This document shows, piece by piece, positions 52,639-60,252 of a stretch of 64,000 bases of DNA (positions within the stretch are counted from its first letter, which is position 1; the number at the start of each line of letters is the position of its first letter). A program made the position numbers and the translations under genes. The DNA comes from Clostridium weizhouense (GTDB lineage Bacteria; Bacillota; Clostridia; Clostridiales; Clostridiaceae), in contig NZ_JAHXPT010000008.1 in assembly GCF_019431045.1 (NCBI RefSeq), forward strand, positions 62,001 through 126,000, given 5' to 3'. Under the pieces are notes generated by a model. The model was given only the letters and a program-made list of their open reading frames with translations, did no database searches and had not been told where the DNA came from.

Positions 52639-52674
52639 CTAATTACACCAAGAGCTTAATTTTAAGCTCCACAT
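52639..52674 (-). CDS. Putative leader peptide of the bL25 gene
   Basis: ATG TGG AGC and so on encodes MWSLKLSSWCN, then TAG. AAAGGAGG lies nine bases before this ATG, as strong a site as any in the window. A second ATG six bases earlier is too near the site. The codons overlap a perfect palindrome GAGCTTAAAATTAAGCTC (52652-52669). A TATTAT about 25 bases upstream of the site suggests that transcription starts just before it. Confidence 0.5.
   Translation of the reverse strand: MWSLKLSSWCN
52652..52669 (-). promoter_or_regulatory. Palindromic hairpin inside the bL25 leader
   Basis: GAGCTTAAAATTAAGCTC forms a stem within the leader-peptide frame. Ribosome position on the leader could decide whether it or a downstream structure forms. 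Confidence 0.5.
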
Positions 52675-53036
52675 ATGCATCAGCCTCCTTTTATTTAGTA
52701 GCTTCAGCATAATAAATATACATATCAAAGTCAAATATGGGAAATGATGGAACGTCAATAAAAGTGGAAAAAGTTATTAAAAAGTCAAGTGAATAATCAG
52801 AAAATTATGAAAAAAATATAAAAAGACACTTTTATTAACAAACTATTAAATTTATGATAATATATTTATGGATAGAAACTTACTTAATAAAAATGGATGT
52901 ATATTAATTGGTAAATAAATGCTATATTAGTAAGAAATCAATCGGATTTTTAACTAATTAAAATTTTAATGTACATAACAGTAATATTATTGTGATATTT
53001 TATAAAAATTGCAATAATATATTTATAGATATGCAT

Positions 53037-53075
53037 TTTTAGTATATACTGTTAATGATTGAGTATATACTAAAA
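53037..53075. promoter_or_regulatory. Inverted repeat before the PRPP synthetase gene
   Basis: TTTTAGTATATACT and AGTATATACTAAAA, a perfect 14-bp repeat with an 11-base spacer, ending 44 bases before the start codon. The half-site resembles the repeat at 15822-15851. Confidence 0.5.
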
Positions 53076-53119
53076 TAAAGTGTATTTTATTAAAATAATT
53101 AAAAAAGGGAGAGAAACTG

Positions 53120-54211
53120 ATGAATCAATTAAATCATGAACTCGGAATAATAGCGTTAGAAAGCTGTAAGGAATTAGGAAATGCTATAGATAAGTACATC
53201 CAAAATAGTAGAAATTGTACTGAATCATTCTTAATACCACATAATGAAGTGAGATTTTCTAATGGTGAAGGAAAAGTTAAAATTTCTGAGACTGTTAGAG
53301 GAAAAGACATTTACATTTTATGTGATGTTGGAAATTATAGTTGTACATATAAAATGTTTGGAATTAAAAATCATAAAGGACCAGATGAACATTTCCAAGA
53401 TATTAAAAGAACAGTTTCAGCTATAAGAGGTAAAGCAGCAAGAATAACAGTAATTATGCCGCTTTTATATGAATCAAGACAACACAGACGTAAGGGAAGA
53501 GAGTCTTTAGACTGTGCACTAGCACTTCAAGAACTTGAAAGATTAGGTGTTGATGAAATTCTTACATTTGATGTACATGATCCTAATGTTCAAAATGCTA
53601 TTCCTTTATTATCTTTTGAAAATATTTATCCAACTTATGATATAGTAAAATCTCTTATTTCTAATGAAAAAACATTAGAACGTGATAAAGAAAAACTATT
53701 AGTAATTAGCCCAGATACTGGAGCTATGGATAGAGCAATTTACTATTCAAGTGTTCTAGGAGTTGACGTGGGTTTATTCTATAAAAGAAGAGATCATTCT
53801 ACAATAGTTAATGGAAAAAATCCTATTGTTCAACATGAATATATGGGAAGAGATGTAGAAGGTAAAGATGTTTTAATAGTTGATGATATGATAGCATCAG
53901 GAGAATCTGTTCTTGATATAGCAAAAGAATTAAAGAATAGAAACGCAAGAAACGTATATGTTGCTGCAACTTTTGCTTTCTTTACAGAAGGTTTAGAAAA
54001 GTTTAATAAATATTATGAAGACGGAATTATAACAAAAATATATTCTACTAACTTAACATATATACCACAAGATTTATACAATACTAAGTGGTTTAATGGA
54101 GTTGATATGTCAGAGTTTGTAGCTAGAATAATTAATAGATTAAATCATGGAAATTCTATTGCTAAATATATGGATGCAACAAGAATAATACATAGTTTAT
54201 TAAATAAATAA
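53120..54211 (+). CDS. prs: Divergent ribose-phosphate pyrophosphokinase
   Basis: 363 residues, longer than the about 315 of canonical Prs. The PRPP-binding loop KDVLIVDDMIASGESVLDIA and NGEGKVKISETVRGKDIYIL are conserved, but the usual pyrophosphate-region signature is replaced by TVIMPLLYESRQHRRKGRESLDCALALQELERLGVDEILTFDVHD-like sequence. The end carries extra helices (WFNGVDMSEFVARIINRLN). It would form PRPP from ribose-5-phosphate and ATP. Clostridia often have a second, canonical prs elsewhere, so this may be the paralogue. Confidence 0.82.
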   Translation: MNQLNHELGIIALESCKELGNAIDKYIQNSRNCTESFLIPHNEVRFSNGEGKVKISETVRGKDIYILCDVGNYSCTYKMFGIKNHKGPDEHFQDIKRTVSAIRGKAARITVIMPLLYESRQHRRKGRESLDCALALQELERLGVDEILTFDVHDPNVQNAIPLLSFENIYPTYDIVKSLISNEKTLERDKEKLLVISPDTGAMDRAIYYSSVLGVDVGLFYKRRDHSTIVNGKNPIVQHEYMGRDVEGKDVLIVDDMIASGESVLDIAKELKNRNARNVYVAATFAFFTEGLEKFNKYYEDGIITKIYSTNLTYIPQDLYNTKWFNGVDMSEFVARIINRLNHGNSIAKYMDATRIIHSLLNK

Positions 54212-54240
54212 TATAGATATTATTTTCAAAAATATAAATT

Positions 54241-54288
54241 AAAATAGAGATTAACCAGCTATTTAGTAGGTTAATCTCTATTTTCTTT
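54241..54288. terminator. Bidirectional terminator after prs
   Basis: AAAATAGAGATTAACC and GGTTAATCTCTATTTT, a perfect 16-bp stem with T run. Confidence 0.88.
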
Positions 54289-54297
54289 TATATTAGT

Positions 54298-54313
54298 TAT
54301 GTTTTAAAACATA
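54298..54313. repeat. 16-bp palindrome TATGTTTTAAAACATA, copy 2
   Basis: Identical to 21509-21524 and again placed just beyond the stop of a minus-strand gene in a convergent gap, after a terminator. Confidence 0.5.
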
Positions 54314-54335
54314 GTTTTTTAATTATAAAGGCAAA

Positions 54336-54731
54336 TTATGAGTTTTTACGTTCATTAGCTTTATTTAAAAAGCTTTCTTTTTTTACGCAAACACGTTCAT
54401 GTTCTCCAGTAGCTATTAATCCTTTATTATCAAAGACTTTTAGTGAAAAGGAGTATTTACGTCCATCTATTTTAGTAAGTTCAGCTTCAGCATATACATT
54501 AACTCCTTCAGCAGTTGCACATAAATGTTCTACAGTAATCTTTGTTCCTACAGTAGTATAAATATCTTCCAAGAAATTTTGAGCTAGATCAGATGCAGCC
54601 CCTTCCATAATTGCTGCAACCATTGGAGTAGCAAAAACTTCTACACTTCCACTTCCAACATTAACAGCTAACATATCTTTTGTAACTGTAATTTCACGTC
54701 TAGCTATTTGTCCGATTTTAGGTTCATTCAT
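54336..54731 (-). CDS. Hot-dog-fold acyl-CoA thioesterase (FlK-like)
   Basis: 131 residues from the ATG at 54731; an ATG nine bases earlier abuts GGAAGG and is too close to be used. SVEVFATPMVAAIMEGAASDLAQNFL with the TVGTKITVEHLCATAEG strand pattern is that of the fluoroacetyl-CoA thioesterase-like family, in which Thr, Glu and His form the active site (T42-E50-H76 in FlK); here T, E and H appear in the corresponding phrases ATPMV, MEGAA and VEHLC. The natural substrate is unknown. Convergent with prs. Confidence 0.82.
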   Translation of the reverse strand: MNEPKIGQIARREITVTKDMLAVNVGSGSVEVFATPMVAAIMEGAASDLAQNFLEDIYTTVGTKITVEHLCATAEGVNVYAEAELTKIDGRKYSFSLKVFDNKGLIATGEHERVCVKKESFLNKANERKNS

Positions 54732-54867
54732 TGCATTCATCCTTCCATTTTTAAATAAGATAGTTAAATTATAGCATATATTATACGATTACACTATAAA
54801 TTGTGATATGATTCATATAGCAGTCATATATTATTTATAAATAATATAATAGAAGGTGGTAATAAGG

Positions 54868-55019
54868 CATAATCAAAAAAATAACAAGTCCATCTACCAA
54901 GCTTATTTTTCATTATACTGCGTCAGTAGATTTGCCTAATAGACTAGCTATGAAGCAAATCTACTTTCTTGTCTAATGAAAAATAATCAGGGCATTTTGG
55001 ACTCGTTATTTTTATTCAT
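54868..55019. repeat. Three-tier inverted-repeat element, possible MITE-like insertion or structured RNA
   Basis: Outer arms 54876-54892 and 54998-55013 pair with one mismatch (AAAAATAAC then AGTCCA). The middle pair TTATTTTTCATTA (54903-54915) and TAATGAAAAATAA (54974-54986) is perfect, as is the inner AGTAGATTTGC (54925-54935) with GCAAATCTACT (54955-54965). A weaker GCATA/TATGC extends the ends. The start codon of the small ORF that follows lies in the right middle arm. Confidence 0.65.
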
Positions 55020-55239
55020 ATGCTTTATTAAGAATCAAAGAAAATATTTTATTTCATCATTTGTATTAATATTTTTTAGCGTACCTTTAGGTTATTCAAC
55101 ATTTCAAATAATTTATTATGAGAAAGAGTTGACAGGAGTATTTGATATTTTATTAGAAGGATACATAAATGTTTATGTATTTATAGCTATAATGTTATAT
55201 GGTTTAGGCTTAGTTAAAATGTTAACGGAGAAAAAATAA
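54976..55239 (+). CDS. Possible small membrane protein, start uncertain
   Basis: 87 residues with two hydrophobic segments (about 25-45 and 62-82). The frame is open, clostridial in composition and ends just before a good terminator, which favours a gene. However, no ribosome-binding site precedes the ATG, which lies within the three-tier hairpin. An AAGGTGG occurs upstream at about 54853, outside the hairpin, as if the element had separated it from the gene. It may therefore be a disrupted gene or one with a non-standard start. Confidence 0.4.
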   Translation: MKNNQGILDSLFLFICFIKNQRKYFISSFVLIFFSVPLGYSTFQIIYYEKELTGVFDILLEGYINVYVFIAIMLYGLGLVKMLTEKK

Positions 55240-55260
55240 AATAGATTTAACAATAAATAA

Positions 55261-55296
55261 AAAAGTCCATTCAAAAAATTTTTGAATGGACTTTAA
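55261..55296. terminator. Bidirectional terminator
   Basis: AAAAGTCCATTCAAAAA with TTTTTGAATGGACTTT, with flanking A and T runs. Confidence 0.85.
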
Positions 55297-55330
55297 TTTA
55301 TGCTAATGAATTAGTTATCGTAACTTAATA

Positions 55331-55600
55331 TTATAAAAATGTTCTTATTGATGACATCAATTGTATATCGATAGGATTTTCAACGGTATAACAAGTATTA
55401 CAAGATTTAGAATAAAAAGTATTCTTATCATATATATATTCTGAATTATTAAAAAGTGCTTTGGAAATAAATCGCCATATTTTATTAAAATATTTTGAGA
55501 AATTCAATGAATCCTTTGAGACTTTATCATGAGTATTATTTTTAATGATAGCAGAAACTAATAAATGAAATTTTGATTTTTTAGTAGTTCTATAATTCAT
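55331..55600 (-). CDS. Small hypothetical protein
   Basis: 89 residues from the ATG at 55600, with GGGAGG seven bases before it; the longer in-frame start is discarded for lack of a site. Basic, with no membrane segment and two Cys-x2-Cys-like pairs (SCNTCYTVE). The N-terminal block KKSKFHLLVSAIIKNN is helical. I do not recognise a family. It looks real because of its ribosome-binding site and the shared terminator. Confidence 0.55.
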   Translation of the reverse strand: MNYRTTKKSKFHLLVSAIIKNNTHDKVSKDSLNFSKYFNKIWRFISKALFNNSEYIYDKNTFYSKSCNTCYTVENPIDIQLMSSIRTFL

Positions 55601-55642
55601 AATAATCCCTCCGTTTTGTAAACGATATATGTGTTTAAACAA

Positions 55643-56003
55643 TTAATTTTCAAATCATTACTATAATAATAATATAATCTCTTTTTCTAAAATTTACACA
55701 TCACATAAATTTATAAATTAATAAAAATTAACATGTAATTTTAAGGAAATATATATAAAATAATTTAATATTATACTTATAATATTAAATTATTAAAAAA
55801 ACTTCATAATTAATAAAAATAATAGAAATCAATAATTTTTTTTGAAATAGATAAGGAACATATTTATTAGAATCTTTTTAAATATTAGAAAAATTTAAGA
55901 AAAGTATATATAAATCAGATAATATAATAACAAGTTTAAGTGTAGCCACAAAGTATACTGTGTCATATTATTTAGTATAAAATAATGTGATAGAGGTGTT
56001 TAA
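55643..56003. other. Divergent intergenic region before the amidase
   Basis: 361 bases, extremely AT-rich. I see no ORF, repeat or recognisable regulatory element beyond generic TATAAT-like strings. Confidence 0.6.
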
Positions 56004-56858
56004 ATGAAAATAGGATTAAGAGCAGGACACAGTGAAAACTGTAAAGGAGCCATAGGAATAGTAGATGAATATGATCAAATGGAAAAATATTATACAGTTA
56101 TAAAAAAATTATTAGAAAAGTACGGTCATGTAGTGATAGATTGTAATAGTAATGCACGTACTCAAAATAAAGAATTATCAGAAGGCGCTAATAAAGCTAA
56201 TAATAACAATGTAGATTTATTTATATCTTTGCATATGAATGCTAGCAATGGTAAAGGGTATGGAACAGAAGTATTAATATCAAGTAAATCATCAAAAGCT
56301 TATCCATATGCTAAAAAACTAGTGGATAATTATGCTAGCTTAGGATTCTATAATAGGGGAATAAAATTTGTGAATTTATATGAAATGAGAAAGATAATAG
56401 CTCCAAATATAATTTCAGAAATTTGTTTTTGTGATAATCAAAATGATATTAATATCTATAATAGATATAGTTGGGAACAATTAGCATATATATTTTGTAA
56501 TGCTATAGATGATAATATACCTATAAAACCTAATACGTGGAATAAGGGATGGAATCAAAATTCAACTGGATGGTGGTATTGTTTTGATGTAAATAATAAA
56601 TATTATTATAAAAATGAGTGGAAAGAAATAGATGGAGAATGGTATTATTTTGATTTGAATGGTTATGCAATGGAATCAAAATGGTTAAACTACAAGGGAG
56701 ATTGGTATTATCTAAAAAATAACTGTAAAATGGCTAAAAATGAATGGTTATGGATAGATGGAGAATGTTATTATTTTGGAAACAAAGGTGAATTATATGT
56801 AAATTGTATTACTCCAGATGGTTATAGAGTTGATTATAGTGGGGCATGGATACAATAA
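56004..56858 (+). CDS. N-acetylmuramoyl-L-alanine amidase with choline-binding-type repeats
   Basis: 284 residues. Amidase_3 domain at the N-terminus (about 1-170): GLRAGHSENCKGA with the first zinc His, a Glu in DEYDQMEKYYTVI, LFISLHMNAS with the second zinc His, and a catalytic Glu in IISEICFCDN. C-terminal CW_binding repeats (about 185-284) follow, for example EWKEIDGEWYYFDLNGYAME. There is no signal peptide, as in phage endolysins, so export would need a holin or lysis of the mother cell. No other phage gene is nearby; a domesticated endolysin or a mother-cell lysin is likely. Confidence 0.87.
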   Translation: MKIGLRAGHSENCKGAIGIVDEYDQMEKYYTVIKKLLEKYGHVVIDCNSNARTQNKELSEGANKANNNNVDLFISLHMNASNGKGYGTEVLISSKSSKAYPYAKKLVDNYASLGFYNRGIKFVNLYEMRKIIAPNIISEICFCDNQNDINIYNRYSWEQLAYIFCNAIDDNIPIKPNTWNKGWNQNSTGWWYCFDVNNKYYYKNEWKEIDGEWYYFDLNGYAMESKWLNYKGDWYYLKNNCKMAKNEWLWIDGECYYFGNKGELYVNCITPDGYRVDYSGAWIQ

Positions 56859-56907
56859 ATATATTTAAGATGTTTTTATAAAAATTATTAATAGTAGAAA
56901 CTAATGA

Positions 56908-56943
56908 AATAAGGTAGTATAATAGGTTACTACCTTATTTTAA
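56908..56943. terminator. Bidirectional terminator
   Basis: AAATAAGGTAGTA and TACTACCTTATTT, a perfect 13-bp stem between convergent amidase and plsC genes. Confidence 0.82.
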
Positions 56944-56972
56944 TGTTAGAATTCTAATTTAAAATATAAAGC

Positions 56973-57683
56973 TTATTTTAAATTAGATATGATTATATTT
57001 CTTATAGTTTCAGTTAAATTTTTCTCTTGTTCTTTTGATAAATTATCAGTTCTAATCGGTTTTCCATACACTATCTTTATCTTTGTAGGTAGAAACTTTC
57101 TATTATCTTCAAAAGCTCTAGATGCTCTATCTATACTTACAGGAACAATAGGAGCTTTAGATTTTGTAGCAAGTTTTAAGCTTCCTTTTTTAAATTCACC
57201 AACTTTACCTTCTTTATTTCTTGTGCCTTCAGGGAATATGCCTAATGAATATCCTTTTTTAATATTTTCAACTCCATCATTTATGGATTTTATAGCACTT
57301 CTAGTATTTTCTCTATCAAGAGCTATACTACCTGTTCTTTTTATCCAAGTACCAAGAATAGGAACATTAAACATTTCTTTTTTTGCAATAAAACCAATTT
57401 TCTTTTTTGAAGTATATACTATTAAAGGTATATCTAATATACTTGAATGATTTCCAATAAAAACACAAGGTTCATTAGGTATATTTTCTTCTCCTTTTAA
57501 ATCTACTTCTATACCAATGGTATTTATAGTGAATTTACTCCAAAGATATCCCGTTTTTACAACGTAATCTTGAGCAGCTTTATCACCTTGTACTTTTTTT
57601 AGATATGTATATTTTAATCCTTTAATTTTCAAAAACAACATATATGTTCCATATTTAATAAATTTGAATATCTTAAAAGACAT
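56973..57683 (-). CDS. plsC: 1-acyl-sn-glycerol-3-phosphate acyltransferase
   Basis: 236 residues. Catalytic HX4D motif GNHSSILDIPL, substrate motif FPEGTRN and IVPVSIDRA identify the PlsC family. It adds the second acyl chain to make phosphatidic acid at the membrane. An amphipathic N-terminal segment (KFIKYGTYMLFLKIKGLK) can serve as the membrane anchor. Ribosome-binding site TAGGAGG. Single gene. Confidence 0.92.
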   Translation of the reverse strand: MSFKIFKFIKYGTYMLFLKIKGLKYTYLKKVQGDKAAQDYVVKTGYLWSKFTINTIGIEVDLKGEENIPNEPCVFIGNHSSILDIPLIVYTSKKKIGFIAKKEMFNVPILGTWIKRTGSIALDRENTRSAIKSINDGVENIKKGYSLGIFPEGTRNKEGKVGEFKKGSLKLATKSKAPIVPVSIDRASRAFEDNRKFLPTKIKIVYGKPIRTDNLSKEQEKNLTETIRNIIISNLK

Positions 57684-57864
57684 AATCTTTTCCTCCTAAA
57701 TTAAATGTATAAATTCAATTTTAACTTAATTTTAAATAAAAGTACAATTTTATATACTATATTATGTTAAATATATTTGAAAAATTATGTAGTCGGGTTA
57801 TAATTTAGTTATAACTATTAATAACTAATTTATAAATATATTATTAGCGTAGGAGAATTATAAT

Positions 57865-58242
57865 ATGAAGATTATTGCATGCACATTAATATTAAGAGAT
57901 GATTTTAACAATATTTTGGCTTTAAAGAAGAAAGCTAAAAGGGGACAAACAGGAAAATGGTCATTGGTGACCCAACCTTTGACAGCAAAAGGGAACTGTG
58001 AGAAATCTTTAAATAAAGGGGTAAATAAAATTTTAAAAACAGTCCTTTTTGGTCTTGAGGAATTTAAAGAATATAATATAAATTCTGATGAAGCTATCAA
58101 GGTATATACAGGAACACTAAAGGAAAGATACGTTTTAGATAAAACTTATGATGAAGCAAAATGGATAAGTAAAAATAATTTAGATACATTTGAATTTGAA
58201 GAATTTGATGAAAAAATTCTAAGAGACTATTTTAATAGATAA
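57865..58242 (+). CDS. NUDIX-fold protein with degenerate Nudix box
   Basis: 125 residues. N-terminal strands (MKIIACTLILRDDFNNILALKKKAKRGQTGKWSLVTQPL) and a C-terminal DEAKWISKNNLDTFEFEEFD are those of a NUDIX hydrolase. The Nudix box position reads GNCEKSLNKGVNKILKTVLFGL and lacks the REuxEE metal ligands, so hydrolase activity is doubtful. It may be a regulatory or non-catalytic member. It is followed on the same strand by the cyclase gene. Confidence 0.7.
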   Translation: MKIIACTLILRDDFNNILALKKKAKRGQTGKWSLVTQPLTAKGNCEKSLNKGVNKILKTVLFGLEEFKEYNINSDEAIKVYTGTLKERYVLDKTYDEAKWISKNNLDTFEFEEFDEKILRDYFNR

Positions 58243-58331
58243 TAAAACACATTTAGATATTAAAAAACTAGATTAGTGAAAAATAGATGGCTGAAAAGTC
58301 ATCTTTAATATTTTTAGTGGAGAGTAACTTA

Positions 58332-58979
58332 ATGAAAATAATAGATTTAACTCATAACATTTCTAATAATATGCCAGTATTTTTAAAAGATGAAAAACCC
58401 AATTTAAAACAAGTTAATAATGTACAAGATGATGGATTTAGTCAAACTTTATTAAATATTTATTCTCATAATGGTACGCATATGGATGCACCTTTACATG
58501 TTATAGAGAATGCTTTAACTTTAGATAAGATGGATGTATCTAATTTTATGGGTTTAGGAATTGTTATAGATTGTAAAGATTTGGTTAATGCGAAAGAAAA
58601 AATAATAGACATTAGTTACATAGAAAAAAACAGAATCAATGTAGAGAAAGCAGAATTCTTAATTTTTAATACAGGGTACTTTCATAAGTGGGGAAATAAA
58701 GATTACTTCAAAGACTATCCTATTTTACATGAGAATTTAATTAACTATATAATTAATCATAAGAAAAAAGGTATAGGTATTGATTTAATGTCAATTGATA
58801 TAATATCATCTGAAAACTTACCAATTCATAATAAGATATTAAAAAATAATATAGTTATTATAGAGAATCTTACTAACTTAGATAGACTTGGAAATGATTT
58901 ATTTGAATTTTATGCATTACCATTAAAATATGAAAATTCTGATGGTGCTCCAGTTAGAGCAATAGGAATTATAAGGTGA
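58332..58979 (+). CDS. Cyclase family (kynurenine formamidase-like) metal hydrolase
   Basis: 215 residues from ATG 58332, with GGAGAG before it; a further upstream ATG lacks a site. The family motif HxGTHxDxPxH appears as SHNGTHMDAPLHV, followed by the DGAPVRAIGI ending typical of these proteins. Characterised members hydrolyse N-formylkynurenine or act on isatin and similar amides; the substrate here is unknown. It lies 90 bases after the NUDIX-like gene and may share its transcript. Confidence 0.85.
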   Translation: MKIIDLTHNISNNMPVFLKDEKPNLKQVNNVQDDGFSQTLLNIYSHNGTHMDAPLHVIENALTLDKMDVSNFMGLGIVIDCKDLVNAKEKIIDISYIEKNRINVEKAEFLIFNTGYFHKWGNKDYFKDYPILHENLINYIINHKKKGIGIDLMSIDIISSENLPIHNKILKNNIVIIENLTNLDRLGNDLFEFYALPLKYENSDGAPVRAIGIIR

Positions 58980-59084
58980 TTATTAAGTTGGAATAATAGT
59001 CTCAAATTTCATAATATTCTCTTTTTGATAAGTAATAATACAAATATGTTATAATATTACTTGCAAAAAGGGGGAAGATAATAA

Positions 59085-59927
59085 ATGTATATATTTTTAA
59101 TAATTTTGTCTATGTTATCTGTTATTGTAGCAGAATATATAGCAAATGCTTTTATAGGATTTTCAATCTTAAATCTTAGTTTTTGGGTTGTGATTCCAGC
59201 AGGTGGAGCATTAATAGGTATGTTTTTAGGATGGGCATTTTCAACTGCTTTTAGAAAAAGTAATAAAAAATTTAGTAAAAAACATTGTTTAATAGCAGTA
59301 GTAGTATCTATTCTAACATTTATAGGAATAAATTATATGGAATATCGTACGACATACTTATTAGATGATTATACAATTAGTAGAACATTTGAGGGATCAC
59401 CTATCAGTGAATTTGTTTATACTGATGATAATGGTATAGAAAAACAAATGACTTTTATAAATTATCAAAAGTATTTATTAGATAATTTAGACTCTACAAT
59501 AAGATTTAAAAGTGGAAAGACAATGGATGTTAAAACAAGTGGTAAAATAAATTATATAGTATATTTTTTACAGCTTATAGCTATGATTATTTTTACAACA
59601 CTTTATTTTGTAATTAACCTATCTGATTTTAAATATTGTGATAATTGTAAAAGGTATTACACTTTAAAGAAATTATTTGAATTTTCACCAAGTGATTATG
59701 ATATTGTTATGAATAAGTTTGAGAACGTAAATGATAGCTTATTAGATTTGAAAGAATTTTGTAATAGAAGAAGAAAATTTCACAATGATGTATATTTTAA
59801 AGCAACTCTTATGTACTGTAAGGAATGTAAAAATGGTGAAATAATAATAAAAAAACATAAAGGTAATGATAGCGATAACATAAAGAATATAACATTAGAC
59901 AGTTTTTCAGTGGAAAGTTTAATATAA
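59085..59927 (+). CDS. Hypothetical membrane protein with zinc-ribbon-like cysteines
   Basis: 280 residues. Three membrane segments in the first 85 residues, an about 75-residue extracytoplasmic or loop stretch, a fourth segment (about 162-182), and a soluble tail with YCDNCKRYYTLKK and YCKECKNGE, two C-x2-C pairs about 60 residues apart that could hold a zinc. I do not recognise the family. Possibly a membrane protein that senses or binds a partner via the ribbon. Ribosome-binding site GGGGGAAG. Confidence 0.6.
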   Translation: MYIFLIILSMLSVIVAEYIANAFIGFSILNLSFWVVIPAGGALIGMFLGWAFSTAFRKSNKKFSKKHCLIAVVVSILTFIGINYMEYRTTYLLDDYTISRTFEGSPISEFVYTDDNGIEKQMTFINYQKYLLDNLDSTIRFKSGKTMDVKTSGKINYIVYFLQLIAMIIFTTLYFVINLSDFKYCDNCKRYYTLKKLFEFSPSDYDIVMNKFENVNDSLLDLKEFCNRRRKFHNDVYFKATLMYCKECKNGEIIIKKHKGNDSDNIKNITLDSFSVESLI

Positions 59928-60252
59928 GTAGGTACATATTATTTTTGTATAAGGCTACATTGTTAATTAAAATTTAATAATGTAGCCTTAATTTTATATT
60001 TGCTATATTCCATATATATTAAATAATGGTTTGAAATGTATAATAATTTAAATAAAACTTAATTATATTTAAGTAAGTAATAAATTATTAATAAAATCGT
60101 AAAAAATAATATATATATTTATATTATAATATAGTAGAAAAGATAAAAGTTTATAATTAATTTGAAAAGAAAAATAAATGAAAAGTATATTTAAAATATA
60201 GAGATACTTTTAAATAGTATTGAAATACTGGATAGTAAAAGGAGAATATTTA
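59928..60252. other. Gap before the NlpC/P60 gene
   Basis: 325 bases. A terminator (59951-59997) follows the upstream gene. The rest is AT-rich, with no ORF or repeat that I can support. Confidence 0.6.
59951..59997 (+). terminator. Terminator after the membrane protein
   Basis: AAGGCTACATT and AATGTAGCCTT with inner TTAAT/ATTAA pairing, then T-rich tail. Confidence 0.82.

Larger units (their letters stand above)
52532..53119. other. 588-base divergent region between bL25 and PRPP synthetase genes
   Basis: The bL25 side (52532-52720) holds the leader peptide, an 18-bp palindrome and further pairing such as GGATTTATGC with GCATAAATCC in the minus strand leader. The middle (52740-53030) is plain AT-rich DNA. 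The prs side carries the 14-bp inverted repeat 53037-53075. Confidence 0.6.
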
